Assembly: GCA_943333275.1 (NCBI GenBank)
Contig: CALQSQ010000018.1
Coordinates: 1-63,601 of the forward strand
DNA length: 63,601 nucleotides
Direction of reading: 5' to 3'
Origin: Akkermansia muciniphila
GTDB lineage: Bacteria; Verrucomicrobiota; Verrucomicrobiia; Verrucomicrobiales; V1-33
Under the pieces are notes generated by a model. That model made no database searches, was not told where the DNA came from, and saw only the letters and a list, made by a program, of their open reading frames with translations. Numbering within the stretch: the stretch's first letter is position 1; each line of letters begins with the position of its first letter. A program made the translations under genes and the position numbers. This document shows positions 44,182-53,606 of the stretch, piece after piece.

Positions 44182-45876
44182 TCAAAGGTGGGTCAGCGCA
44201 GCCGCGGGTGGGCGCGATTCCGGTTTGCCGCCGCCTCCCAGGCTTTCAGGGCTGGCCAGCGAATCCTTTATCTTACCCGCCTCCGGCAAACGGAAGCCGA
44301 GGTAGGTGCCCGCACTGATTCCCATGAGGGTCAGGACTTCTCCCGGAAATATGGGCATGGCCAGATCCGAGAAGACGCGGACGCAAAAAATGAATGCCAG
44401 ACCCACCGTCCAGGCCAGCATCTGAAAGCGGTGCAGCGTGACCTCGCCATTTTCACTAAGGATGTCCACCAGCCAGCGATAGATCATGGGTGTGGCGAGG
44501 TAATCCTTCTGCCTGCGAAGGTCATCCCAATCACGAAAGGCCTCGCGAGCCTCCCGCTCGGGCACCGTCAATATGTTGCCCTGCATTTGCTCCCAGCGTT
44601 TCCGCGCCTTCAATTCGGCTTCGTCCACCACGCTGATCACCGTGGCGCGGTCCAGTTGAAGCCTGGGGGCGAGGATGCTGTTGTAGGCAGCGAGCTCCTT
44701 GTCCACTCCAGAAATGCCCTGGATGACCGTGCTGCCAAAGGTGGTCACGATGGCAATGCTCACCAGATAGAGGCCGCTGGTGGAGAGCGTATTCAAATCT
44801 CCGGTAATGACCCAAAGGTAAATATACGAACCGAACACCACGACAAACCAGATGGCCAGTTGCACATGACTCAGACTCAGCTGATGCCGACCGTCCGGGC
44901 GGCGGCGGCTTTCCAATCCACGCAGCATGTTTGTCTGCAGACCCAGCACCGTCATGCCCGCCAGGATCGCCATACCATAGAGGAACATGAACCAGAGTTT
45001 CCACCCAGGTGCAAACGAGACTTCCAACTGCTGGGAGGGAACCGGCGCGTTGGGCTCCAGCAGCGTGGGCAGGATCATTACTTCCTTTCGTTCCTTATCG
45101 ACAGGGAAACTCAGTGTCAGTCGAACCTTCTCCGTCAGACCACTGCCGCGCGCCAGATCCCGGAACAGCTTGCTCTGCGTCAAATCATCCTGCCGAAGCT
45201 TGAACACAAAATCATCCCAACGATCGGGGTATTTGGGGGCGGCCTCCTTGATTGATTTGCTCTCCGAGGCATTCAGCGCATTGAGGCCCGCGATCACCTG
45301 ATCATTGATCATCAGATTCAGCCTCATGCGAACCTCGAGAAACAACCGGCTGAATTTCTCCTGCAAAATTTCGTTGGGCACATTGCCGGTGTTAATCTCC
45401 GCAGCCTTGGGATTGAGGAGTTTGACGGCCCAATTTTTCAGGGGTTCCGCATACTCCTTTTCCAGCATGGGAGCCAGGCGCCCCTTGGCGAGGTAGCGCA
45501 GCACCCACCCATCCAGATCATAAGTACGCACGATGATGGGGCGGTTGGGATCAATGCTGGCGACATCCTCCGCAGAGGCAGGCGCAGTGCCTGATGACCA
45601 GGCACCCACCACCCCGAGGTACGCGTCCGAACCGGGTGTTTTGGAAGGAAGTGGGAAGACTTCCGCATCCGGAGTCCGGGCGGCGTTCTTGGTCATGACA
45701 ATTTTGCCAATCAAGGGTGCCAGAACAATCCCCAACAGCAGCCAGCCGAATAATTTTCGCGAAATGCGAGCCACCCGCTGGCCCGTAATTTGTGATGGTG
45801 GCTCACCTGTGGAGGGCTGATTGGGCGGATCAGCAGATGCATTTGTGTTCATGGGAAGCTCAGCAAGGTTTTCCAT
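44182..45876 (-). CDS. Multi-TM membrane protein with two copies of a 2-TM module
   Basis: The protein has 564 residues (an internal start at 45852, MNTNASADPP, is also likely). TM1 lies at ~42-60, then a soluble region to ~290 that probably faces the periplasm. Next come paired helices (WFMFLYGMAILAGMTVLGL; LAIWFVVVFGSYIYLWVITGD; LYLVSIAIVTTFGSTVI) and a second related unit near 480-530 (FQMLAWTVGLAFIFCVRVFS, LTLMGISAGTYLGFRLPE). The 'S-x-VQ/FQxxxW...LMGISxGTxxG' pattern occurs in both units and recurs in uncharacterised bacterial membrane proteins. It is first in the operon with the C39-like and kinase genes. It may be the membrane sensor or effector; function unknown. Confidence 0.75.
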   Translation of the reverse strand: MENLAELPMNTNASADPPNQPSTGEPPSQITGQRVARISRKLFGWLLLGIVLAPLIGKIVMTKNAARTPDAEVFPLPSKTPGSDAYLGVVGAWSSGTAPASAEDVASIDPNRPIIVRTYDLDGWVLRYLAKGRLAPMLEKEYAEPLKNWAVKLLNPKAAEINTGNVPNEILQEKFSRLFLEVRMRLNLMINDQVIAGLNALNASESKSIKEAAPKYPDRWDDFVFKLRQDDLTQSKLFRDLARGSGLTEKVRLTLSFPVDKERKEVMILPTLLEPNAPVPSQQLEVSFAPGWKLWFMFLYGMAILAGMTVLGLQTNMLRGLESRRRPDGRHQLSLSHVQLAIWFVVVFGSYIYLWVITGDLNTLSTSGLYLVSIAIVTTFGSTVIQGISGVDKELAAYNSILAPRLQLDRATVISVVDEAELKARKRWEQMQGNILTVPEREAREAFRDWDDLRRQKDYLATPMIYRWLVDILSENGEVTLHRFQMLAWTVGLAFIFCVRVFSDLAMPIFPGEVLTLMGISAGTYLGFRLPEAGKIKDSLASPESLGGGGKPESRPPAAALTHL

Positions 45877-46056
45877 CGACCATGTGGGGACCCCCGGAAA
45901 ACCGGACCATCAGCACCACCTGTTGGGATAGTCAGTGTTTTAATGAGAATTTCAAGTGAACAATGTTTCTGCCACCCGATGCGCTATTTAATAAACAAAA
46001 TGCCAGACCCTCAAAAATTTCAGGCAATTCCACCGGGAGTGGTTATAGCAGGGTTC

Positions 46057-46698
46057 ATGAGTCTTTTGCAATTCAGCCTCACCATGTTTGTGGCCCAGTT
46101 TTCTCCGGGTCCGGACATGCTGCTGCTTTTGAAGTCCGCCGTGAATCATCCGCTGCGGGCCGGCCTGATTACCATCTGGGGTATCTGCTGCGGGTTGGCG
46201 GTGCACTGCTGCGCGGCGGCCTTCGGATTGGGATCACTGCTGAAACTTTACCCCCGCGTGTTTCAAGTCCTGCTGATTGCGGGAGCACTCTATCTGAGCT
46301 GGCTGGGTGTAAAATTGCTGCGCAGTGTGATGCACAAGCCGGAGGAGGCACCACTGGCACCGGACGTGGAGCAGCCGCTCAGAGACGGAGCCGCCTTCCG
46401 CGTCGGGCTCCTCACTAACCTTTCAAACGCCAAGGCATTTCTCTTTCTCACCAGCCTTCTCGCAACGGCGCTGCTCGACGATGCCAGCGGCGGACGCAAG
46501 GCGCTCCTGATCGGAATTATTCTGGGCCAGGCCCTGGTGTTTTGGAGCCTGTTTCTCTGGCTGTTGAAACGTCCCAGAATCGCGGCCCTCTACCGCAACA
46601 GCCAGCGTCCCATCAATGTTCTGCTGGGCCTGCTGCTGTTGCTGGCAGCCGTGCAGATTGCCTTTGAGTCCGCCCGGCAGGGACAGCTAATCCGCTAG
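46057..46698 (+). CDS. LysE/RhtB family exporter
   Basis: The protein has 213 residues starting MSLLQFSLTMFVAQF, which fits the family start. The open frame reaches back to 45943, but these residues do not match. It has the signature SPGPDMLLLLKSAVNHPLRAGL (the LysE loop) and six hydrophobic stretches. Members export amino acids such as lysine, threonine or homoserine lactones; which one cannot be said. Its 3' end overlaps the convergent CPXCG gene by 12 bp. Confidence 0.9.
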   Translation: MSLLQFSLTMFVAQFSPGPDMLLLLKSAVNHPLRAGLITIWGICCGLAVHCCAAAFGLGSLLKLYPRVFQVLLIAGALYLSWLGVKLLRSVMHKPEEAPLAPDVEQPLRDGAAFRVGLLTNLSNAKAFLFLTSLLATALLDDASGGRKALLIGIILGQALVFWSLFLWLLKRPRIAALYRNSQRPINVLLGLLLLLAAVQIAFESARQGQLIR

Positions 46699-46866
46699 CC
46701 CCCGGGCCTCGGCCCAAACTTCACCGTCTGATTCATCAAAGAAAATCAGCATCGGTCGGCAGCAAATTTCACAATCGTAATCCACCTCGCAGGGCACCTC
46801 GGACAGCGGGGGCTCTGTGACCTCAAATATTTCAAAACAGGAAGGGCAGGTGACCGGCAGGAGCAT
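46687..46866 (-). CDS. CPXCG motif-containing small cysteine-rich protein
   Basis: The protein has 59 residues: MLLPVTCPSCFEIFEV, then VPCEVDYDCEICCRPMLIF. The CPxC pair and the later CEIC pair form the expected four-cysteine zinc site of the Cys_rich_CPXCG family (PF14255). Function unknown, though the size and ubiquity suggest a small zinc-binding protein. It overlaps the convergent LysE gene by 12 bp. Confidence 0.85.
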   Translation of the reverse strand: MLLPVTCPSCFEIFEVTEPPLSEVPCEVDYDCEICCRPMLIFFDESDGEVWAEARGLAD

Positions 46867-46929
46867 GCCGTGACGGAAGCATCCCCCGGAACAGGATGCA
46901 ACGGAGGAATGCGTTCGGAGACTGGCGCT

Positions 46930-49548
46930 TCACACCAGCATATGGCTGCGTTGGTCCTGCATGACCTCGGCCACGGTTTGGAAGAGATGCGGCAGGCTGT
47001 AGGGTTTGGGGAGGAAACTGATTTCCTGCTGCCGGGCCATTTCCATGAGATGGTGTTTGTCAGTGTAACCGCTGCTCAGCAGCACGCGCAGCCGGGGATT
47101 GCTGTGCTTCAATTCACTGATGAGGTCCACGCCATTGCCATCGGGCAGAACGGCATCGCTGAAGATCATTTCGAATTCACCACGCTGCAGAGTGAATTTC
47201 TCGCGGGCTTCGCGAATACAGTTGGCGGAAGTGACATTGTAGCCGTTTTGGCTGAGTGCCGTGCGCACCAGACGGTTGACCGCCTCCTCGTCTTCCACCA
47301 GTAGGACACGCTGGCCCGAGCCTTTGTAGGAATGGGTTTTCGCGCCAGCAAAGGATTCCGGCTCGCCCGCGAGCTTCAGGAGGTCAGCTTTGATACCTGC
47401 AAAATAAATGTTAAAGATCGTGCCCCGTTGCGGCTCGGAGGCCAAGCTGATGCCTCCGCCGTGCTCCTGCATGATGCCGTAAATTACGGAAAGTCCCAAG
47501 CCCGTGCCTTCCATGCCCTTGGTGGTGAAAAAGGGCTCGAAGATGCGGTCAACAATCGCAGAGGGGATGCCATGCCCGATGTCGGCGACACTGATGCGGA
47601 CAAATGGTCCGGTGCCACGCTGACCATTGCAAAGAGGAATGGCCTCGAACCGGCCGTCCACATTGGCGGTGGTGATGGTGATGGAACCGCCGCCGGGCAT
47701 CGCATCGCGGGCATTCACACAAAGGTTCATGATCACCTGCTCCAACTGACCGGCATCCGCCTGGATGGCCAGCAGTTCAGGCGCCAGATTCATGGTCATC
47801 TGAATGTCTTCGCCAATGATTCTGCGGAGCATGGCGCTCATGCTTTGGAGCGCCAGATTCACATCGAAGAAACTCTTTTTCACCACCTGCTTGCGGCTGA
47901 ATGAGAGTAGCTGCCGGGTGAGCGAGGCCGCCTGTTCGGCCGCCCGGCGGATTTCCTTGAGATCAAAAACACTCTGCTCATCATCGTGGATCCGGGCCAG
48001 GACCATGTCCGCATAACCAATGATCGGCAGGAGCATGTTGTTGAAATCGTGGGCAATTCCGCTGGAGAGTTTGCCGACGGCCTCCATTTTTTGAGACTGA
48101 TGCAGCTGGCCCTGCAGGAGGGTTTTTTCCTCCTCAATCTGCTGCCGATGCAGCGCGGAGAGGATCCGCTCGGCCGCATTTGACAGCAGATTGGCATCCT
48201 CCTGCCGCCACTGACGCGGTGCCCGGCAGACGTCCACACCCAGAAATCCCATTTCACGTCCGCCTTCGATCAATTGAATGAGCATGACAGTCTGGGCTCC
48301 ACGCGCTCGGGCGAGTTCGGGATTCAGACCAGCGGACGCGGTTCCCGAGTTTTGGGAAATGACCAGATTGGGTCCACCCGAGGCGGGATTGGCCATGATT
48401 GGCATGGATTCAGCCCGCAGCATGCGGCTTTGCTCCTTGAAGGGCGGTATCGAAGGCAGGCACCACTCGCTGGTGCAATGGAAAGTCTGCCCGTCGGCAT
48501 TGACCCGAAGCAGATAGCACCGGTCCACTTTGAGGAAGGTTCCGAGTTTTTCGAGGGTGGCTCCAATCACTGATGCAAGGTCCGAATTTTTTGCGACGAG
48601 GAACTGGGCCGAGATGTCGGAAATCAGGTTCTCACTGAAAATGTTGGCACGAAGCGCCGCTTCGGCTCTTTTGCGCTCTTCAATTTCTGCGACCATGCGT
48701 TGATTGGTCTGGGTGAGTTCAATGGTTCTGGCCTGAACCAGTTCCTCCAACTGCTCTTGGTGCAACTGCACCGCCCTTTCCGCTTTGCGGCTCTCCGTGG
48801 TGTCGCGGAATACGAGGACCGATCCGATCAACTCGCCCTTGGCGCTGCGAATCGGTGCACCCGAATCGTCAATGGGAATTCGCATCCCTTCACGGCGCAC
48901 CAGCACGGTGCCCTTTTGCAGTTTTACGGGCTGCCCTTGGCGGAGGGCTTCGAGAGATGGATTGGATACTTTCTCCCCGGTTGTTTCATTGACGATGGGG
49001 AAGACATCCTCGATCCATCGCCCACCGGCGTCCTGACGGGTCCACCCGGTCATCAGTTCCGCCTGGGAGTTCATGAACTGAATGTGACCGCTATTGCTGG
49101 TGGCGATGACGCCATCGCCAATGCTCATGAGCGTGGTCTGCAGCCATTCATTGCTCTCGCGCAGCGCCCGCTCGAGATCCACCTTGTAGAGGGCGATTTC
49201 CACCGTCGACCGCAGACCACCCTCCTCGAAGGGCTTCACCATGTAGCCGGCGGGCTGGGCCTGTTTGGCACGCTCCAGATAGGACTTGTCCGAATAGGCC
49301 GTGAGGAAAACGCTGGCAATCTCATGGCGCTCGCGGATGATGGTCGCGGCCTCCACTCCATCCATCTGGCCCTGGAGTGTGATGTCCATCATGATCAGAT
49401 CGGGACGCAGGCTGCCCGCTTTCTCAATGGCCTCGGGGCCGGACAATGCAGTGCCCACCACTTCACAGCCCATGTTTGTCAGGACCTCTATGATATCCTG
49501 TGCGACGATGCGTTCATCATCCACAACTAAGATGCGCCGGTTGTTCAT
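46930..49548 (-). CDS. Hybrid histidine kinase: REC-PAS-GAF-HisKA-HATPase-REC
   Basis: The protein has 872 residues and no TM segment. An N-terminal receiver (MNNRRILVVDDERIVAQDI, D55) is followed by a PAS domain (~130-260: NEWLQTTLMSIGDGVIATSN) and a coiled-coil (LEELVQARTIELTQTNQRM). A GAF-like domain follows (~300-470). The transmitter has the H-box GKLSSGIAHDFNNMLLP, and HATPase motifs QVIMNLCVNARDAMPGGG and DIGHGIP...GTGLGLS. A C-terminal receiver (QRVLLVEDEEAVNRLVRT, FSDAVLPDGNG) ends it. It is the third gene of the operon PhnD-like protein, HisKA_2 kinase, hybrid kinase, and may receive phosphate from the HisKA_2 kinase. No DNA-binding output is present. Confidence 0.95.
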   Translation of the reverse strand: MNNRRILVVDDERIVAQDIIEVLTNMGCEVVGTALSGPEAIEKAGSLRPDLIMMDITLQGQMDGVEAATIIRERHEIASVFLTAYSDKSYLERAKQAQPAGYMVKPFEEGGLRSTVEIALYKVDLERALRESNEWLQTTLMSIGDGVIATSNSGHIQFMNSQAELMTGWTRQDAGGRWIEDVFPIVNETTGEKVSNPSLEALRQGQPVKLQKGTVLVRREGMRIPIDDSGAPIRSAKGELIGSVLVFRDTTESRKAERAVQLHQEQLEELVQARTIELTQTNQRMVAEIEERKRAEAALRANIFSENLISDISAQFLVAKNSDLASVIGATLEKLGTFLKVDRCYLLRVNADGQTFHCTSEWCLPSIPPFKEQSRMLRAESMPIMANPASGGPNLVISQNSGTASAGLNPELARARGAQTVMLIQLIEGGREMGFLGVDVCRAPRQWRQEDANLLSNAAERILSALHRQQIEEEKTLLQGQLHQSQKMEAVGKLSSGIAHDFNNMLLPIIGYADMVLARIHDDEQSVFDLKEIRRAAEQAASLTRQLLSFSRKQVVKKSFFDVNLALQSMSAMLRRIIGEDIQMTMNLAPELLAIQADAGQLEQVIMNLCVNARDAMPGGGSITITTANVDGRFEAIPLCNGQRGTGPFVRISVADIGHGIPSAIVDRIFEPFFTTKGMEGTGLGLSVIYGIMQEHGGGISLASEPQRGTIFNIYFAGIKADLLKLAGEPESFAGAKTHSYKGSGQRVLLVEDEEAVNRLVRTALSQNGYNVTSANCIREAREKFTLQRGEFEMIFSDAVLPDGNGVDLISELKHSNPRLRVLLSSGYTDKHHLMEMARQQEISFLPKPYSLPHLFQTVAEVMQDQRSHMLV

Positions 49549-49590
49549 GTGTTCAGGATCGGTTTCAAAATTGGAAAAAATATTTGCAGC

Positions 49591-51012
49591 CTAGAGTCTG
49601 ACTTTGTAGGCGGTTTCCCGGAATTTGATCTCCCAGCGGGTCCCCTGCTGGCCGGAAAAACTGACTCTCCCATTGAGCTGGTCCACCAGCATGGTCACCA
49701 GTCTCATACCCAGGGACTTGCTACGGGAGATGTCAAAGTTATCGGGAATGCCAATGCCATTGTCCCAGACGATGAGACTGAACTCCCCTTCTCCCGACTC
49801 CTTGCTGACGCTGACATAAATGATGCCTTCGCTGCGATCCGGGAAGGCATACTTCAGGGCATTGGAGACGAGTTCGGTGACAATAAGACCGCAGGGCAGC
49901 GCCGTATCCATGCCGAGGCAGATGTCTCGCACGCTAAGTTTGATTTCGCGGCGTTTTCCGGCCGGGGTATTCACGCGCAACAGCTCGTTGGTAAGAGTGC
50001 GCAGGTAGCCGTTCATGTCGATGGTGCTGATGCCGTCGGACTGGTAGAGTTTCTCATGCAGCAGACCCATGGAGCGAATGCGGCTTTCCGATTCCTGCAG
50101 GACGTTGCGCATCTCCTCCGAGTTCGCACGCCTCGTCTGCAACCGCAGCAGACTGGTGAGGATCTGCATGTTGTTCTTCACGCGATGGTGGATCTCACGA
50201 AGGAGGATTTCCTTTTCGCGGGCCGCCGCTTCGGTTTTCACCGAATCACGGATCTTCGTCTGACTGTTCTCGAGCGCCTCCACCATGAGATTGAAACTGT
50301 CCGCCAGTTCCCCGATCTCATCATGGCAGTGGACCGTGGCGCGCGCGTTCAGCGAGCCCTTGGCCACCTTGTGGGCAAAGGCCTGCAGGCTGTGAATGGG
50401 CTGCGTGAGATTACGCGCAAAGACCCACGCAGCCAGTCCGCCGATGACAATGGTCAGACTTCCCACGATCGCCGTGGTCATGTAGACTCCCATCACATTT
50501 TGTTCATAGGCATCCAGGCTCATCCCTAGGTTGATGGATCCCGAGGATGTCCCTTCGGAACTGCACGGCTGCCTCCAGAGCAGGCATTTGCGCCGCTCCA
50601 ATCCCGGAAGTTCCGGCACCACAATGGAAGCATTCTGCTCCATTGAGTGATCGCTGCTCCAGATTGAGGGCAGTTTCTCCCTGCGGTACTGGCCGGGTTG
50701 AAAATGGATGAGCGAGTCACCCTGGGGCCAGCTGATCACAATGAAGTTGAGATCCGGATTTTTTTCCAGCACCTTGAGGCAGTAAACCACCACAAGGCTG
50801 CGCTTGCCGCGAATGATCGCCGGCCCGATCTCATCCTCGATGCTGGAGGCCAGGGACTTCGCGCGCGTTTGGAGTTCGCGGTGGATGCTTTCGCTTTGGT
50901 AGCGCACCATGAAGATGGCAAACACTACTACGCTCATCACCGCAACAAGCCACGACATCATCATGATGCGGCGGAGAATGCTGGTTCGGCGATTGGGGGA
51001 GGCTTTTTCCAT
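49591..51012 (-). CDS. Membrane sensor histidine kinase, HisKA_2 type
   Basis: The protein has 473 residues with two TM segments (~17-38 and ~176-200) enclosing an extracytoplasmic sensor region. HAMP follows (ARNLTQPIHSLQAFAHKVAKGSL). The H-box is LREIHHRVKNNMQIL, the HisKA_2 signature, with ATPase motifs TELVSNALKYAFP and WDNGIGIP. HisKA_2 kinases are related to the HWE group and often signal to separate receivers. It lies 42 bp upstream of the hybrid kinase, whose receiver domains are plausible targets. It follows the PhnD-like gene by 17 bp. Confidence 0.95.
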   Translation of the reverse strand: MEKASPNRRTSILRRIMMMSWLVAVMSVVVFAIFMVRYQSESIHRELQTRAKSLASSIEDEIGPAIIRGKRSLVVVYCLKVLEKNPDLNFIVISWPQGDSLIHFQPGQYRREKLPSIWSSDHSMEQNASIVVPELPGLERRKCLLWRQPCSSEGTSSGSINLGMSLDAYEQNVMGVYMTTAIVGSLTIVIGGLAAWVFARNLTQPIHSLQAFAHKVAKGSLNARATVHCHDEIGELADSFNLMVEALENSQTKIRDSVKTEAAAREKEILLREIHHRVKNNMQILTSLLRLQTRRANSEEMRNVLQESESRIRSMGLLHEKLYQSDGISTIDMNGYLRTLTNELLRVNTPAGKRREIKLSVRDICLGMDTALPCGLIVTELVSNALKYAFPDRSEGIIYVSVSKESGEGEFSLIVWDNGIGIPDNFDISRSKSLGMRLVTMLVDQLNGRVSFSGQQGTRWEIKFRETAYKVRL

Positions 51013-51029
51013 CGTGATCGTCTGGGCGC

Positions 51030-52142
51030 TTAACGTTTCGGGAAAATGGGATTTCCGCGACCCGCACGACGCGGCGCGGTGAGCGCGGATTTGGCGCGCA
51101 CTTCGGAGGAATTCGCGGCGGCGGCGGCACGCGCATCCAGGAGGGTTTCCGGAGGAGCAGGCGGGACCTTGGGCCTGGGTTGTTCGTTGCCGACATTCAT
51201 CTCATTGGTCTGGTATTCCAACCACTGGCGTTCCAGTTGCTCGAGTAATTCCGGTTTGAAGGTTTGAAAATGAAGTCCTCCGTTGCGGGCCGATGCGGAG
51301 GTCTCGGCCATGCGCATGGAGGAATTGATGATATTTTGCCGCTGTGCATTGGGAAAATCCCGACGGCAGGCAATGACGTGTGTGAGCAGCTTGGGCGCCG
51401 TGGCGATGGGTCGGAGAAATTTTCCAATCTGGGGATTCCCCTTCATCAGCGTCTTGAATCCCGCCTGGGTGAGAATGCATCCCTCGACGTCGTCCTCGGA
51501 GAAGAACACCGGCAGGGCCGCCCGCAGTGGCGTGGAGACCGAGCGGAGATTCGCGTTGATGCTTTCCCTGGCGAAGTTCGGCACCGCCTTGCGCATTTGA
51601 TTGGAGAACCAAATGTAGGGCAGTTCTCCGCGCCCCCCGATTTCAAGGAGAACCCGTTTGCCCTGAAGGTCCTCAATCTTGGTGCAACGGGAATTTTGTC
51701 CGACATAGAGCGCATACTCCACCTCGGGACCCGCATCCCACTCAGGAACAAGGATCGCCTCCAGATTGCACTGCTGACGCAACCTCAGAAAATCGTAGGC
51801 ATACATGGGACAGACGTCCCAGGAAAAGGTACGCTTCTGCATGCGCTCGATGAAATCGTTGTACGAGTCATACAGAATGGCGTCGGTATCCGTCTCAATC
51901 GAATTGCTGACGACTGCGCTGATCCATGGCTCGAACTGCGTCCGGCTCTCCCCCCCTTGCGTCTCCTGCACGAAAACATCCAGGAAATACCCAACTTTCA
52001 GTCCACCTCGCCCGTTCGGGCCAGCCTCGCTAAAGCCCTGCATCATCCCAAATACCAGCGCAATCACCGCTATCAAACGGCTTGCACTCCCCCGCCAACG
52101 ACTCGCCTTACCGGGGGATTCTCTAAAATATCTAGGACTCAT
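51030..52142 (-). CDS. PhnD-like periplasmic substrate-binding protein
   Basis: The protein has 370 residues with a signal peptide-like hydrophobic stretch (LIAVIALVFGMMQGF). Residues ~45-290 resemble phosphate/phosphite/phosphonate-binding proteins (PhnD/PtxB): KVGYFLDVFVQET, FERMQKRTF-like IERMQKRTFSWDVCPMYAYDFL, and DLQGKRVLLEIGGRGELPYIWF. The C-terminal ~60 residues are Pro/Ala-rich. No ABC permease or ATPase gene is nearby; two kinases follow in the operon. This suggests it is a ligand sensor for the HisKA_2 kinase, rather than a transporter component. Ligand unknown. Confidence 0.82.
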   Translation of the reverse strand: MSPRYFRESPGKASRWRGSASRLIAVIALVFGMMQGFSEAGPNGRGGLKVGYFLDVFVQETQGGESRTQFEPWISAVVSNSIETDTDAILYDSYNDFIERMQKRTFSWDVCPMYAYDFLRLRQQCNLEAILVPEWDAGPEVEYALYVGQNSRCTKIEDLQGKRVLLEIGGRGELPYIWFSNQMRKAVPNFARESINANLRSVSTPLRAALPVFFSEDDVEGCILTQAGFKTLMKGNPQIGKFLRPIATAPKLLTHVIACRRDFPNAQRQNIINSSMRMAETSASARNGGLHFQTFKPELLEQLERQWLEYQTNEMNVGNEQPRPKVPPAPPETLLDARAAAAANSSEVRAKSALTAPRRAGRGNPIFPKR

Positions 52143-52332
52143 AAATTAAAACTAACAATATTTATGGTGATTATCAAACGATTTTCAGCACTTTCTTGAA
52201 ATTTTGGAAATCCTTACTACCTCCTCCCCGCCAATTCTAGGATCACCCCCTAGCATACCGATCCCCGGCAATCCTGCGCGGTTCCGTGGAAAAGGGTTTT
52301 CTTGTGGGCCGATTGGCGCTTACTGCACTTGC

Positions 52333-53601
52333 ATGCTGCTCTGCCGTCCATCCCTTGTTTCCGCCTGTATTTTCTCCCTGGCCACCGTATCCGGCCGGGC
52401 CACCACCGTGGCTGAGGCCACGGAACAACTCTCCGGAGCCATTGCTGCAAAGGATCAAGCGCGCGTGGATGCCTGTGCCAGGGAGTTCATTGCCGCTCTG
52501 GGAAACAAAGCAGGACAGGCCACGGAGGCCCCCGAATTCATCCTGCCGGATGAGGATGCCAAGGCTCTGGAGGCAGAGCAGGTCCCCGGGTTGTTTGATC
52601 GGGCCTTTGCCTCCCTGCAGGCGGATGCCTGGTGGAAATCCAACCCTCCCGGCACGGAGGCTCCCGCCCCGCTGCGGGTGGTTGCCTCGGTCATCGAAGG
52701 CTGCCTAGCCGCGCGCGAGGCAGACTGTGGACCAGCGGAGGAGTTTCTCAAGGAAGCGAGGAGCGCCGGGGATTTCCTGCTGGCGGTCCAGAAACTTGGC
52801 GGGAAAGAGGTCTTTCCCTTTCCGGCCTGGAAAGGGAAACGCGGCCGATATGGGATGATCGCAGACAGATTACTGCGAGACGCCGAGGCCGCCGGAAAAG
52901 CCTCCGAGGCCATTCAGAATGGCTGGATCGTCAGCGACCAGGGCAGTGGCGAAATGAATTTGGACAACTCGCTGGCTGGTCAGGCGCTGTTGAGTCTCCA
53001 TGCGGCAACTAGGGAGGCTGCCTATCTTGAGGGTGCTCGCGCGGCGGCCCAATGGGCTGAGAAACAGCCCATCGTCCCCATGGCCCATTTAAACAGTTAC
53101 TCCGTCACCCTGCTCGCCCGCCTGGCTGAAGTTACCGGGGAAAAGGCCCACCTCGATGCCGCCCTGGAAATTTGCCGACTCGGCATCCTGCCAACGCAAC
53201 TCAGGGAAGGTCCGAATGCAGGACGCTGGGCAAGTCCCACGGATGCAAAAATGGTATATCATTTTCTTAATCTTCGCGCCATCACCGTCCTGCTGCTCGC
53301 GGTTCCGCAGGACTCCGCGGACCGCCCCGCGCTGGAGCAGGCCCTGCGGCTGGGCCTCAAGGCGCACAATGAGAAGATCATCGAACAGGGCGGCACGAGC
53401 CTGGATGTGACACTGGAGGTTTACTGCCTGCTGCTGGAGCACAAGGAAAAACTCAGCGCACTGCTCACGGACACGCTCACGTTCGATGCCGCCCGCATGA
53501 TCTTCCGCGCCGCCGTTGAGGAATACCGCCTGGAACATCCCACCCTCAGCCCGGGCACGTGGGGCCATTTTCTTAAATTCACCACAGCAAAAGGGAAATA
53601 A
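52333..53601 (+). CDS. Secreted hypothetical protein, helical-repeat type
   Basis: The protein has 422 residues starting MLLCRPSLVSACIFSLA (leader to about residue 22); an upstream in-frame ATG at 52204 lacks support. The mature part is helical with repeated Ala-rich segments (GEMNLDNSLAGQALLSLHAAT, HLNSYSVTLLARLAEVTG). An (alpha/alpha)6-type toroid is possible, since the motifs resemble those of glycan-active enzymes, but no acidic catalytic pair is identified. It lies 5 bp before the methyltransferase gene, so they may be one transcript. Confidence 0.75.
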   Translation: MLLCRPSLVSACIFSLATVSGRATTVAEATEQLSGAIAAKDQARVDACAREFIAALGNKAGQATEAPEFILPDEDAKALEAEQVPGLFDRAFASLQADAWWKSNPPGTEAPAPLRVVASVIEGCLAAREADCGPAEEFLKEARSAGDFLLAVQKLGGKEVFPFPAWKGKRGRYGMIADRLLRDAEAAGKASEAIQNGWIVSDQGSGEMNLDNSLAGQALLSLHAATREAAYLEGARAAAQWAEKQPIVPMAHLNSYSVTLLARLAEVTGEKAHLDAALEICRLGILPTQLREGPNAGRWASPTDAKMVYHFLNLRAITVLLLAVPQDSADRPALEQALRLGLKAHNEKIIEQGGTSLDVTLEVYCLLLEHKEKLSALLTDTLTFDAARMIFRAAVEEYRLEHPTLSPGTWGHFLKFTTAKGK

Positions 53602-53606
53602 TCACC

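Noticed and set aside
44170..45255. 361-residue plus-strand frame
   Set aside because: Antisense to the multi-TM membrane protein; His/Gln-rich and without domain.
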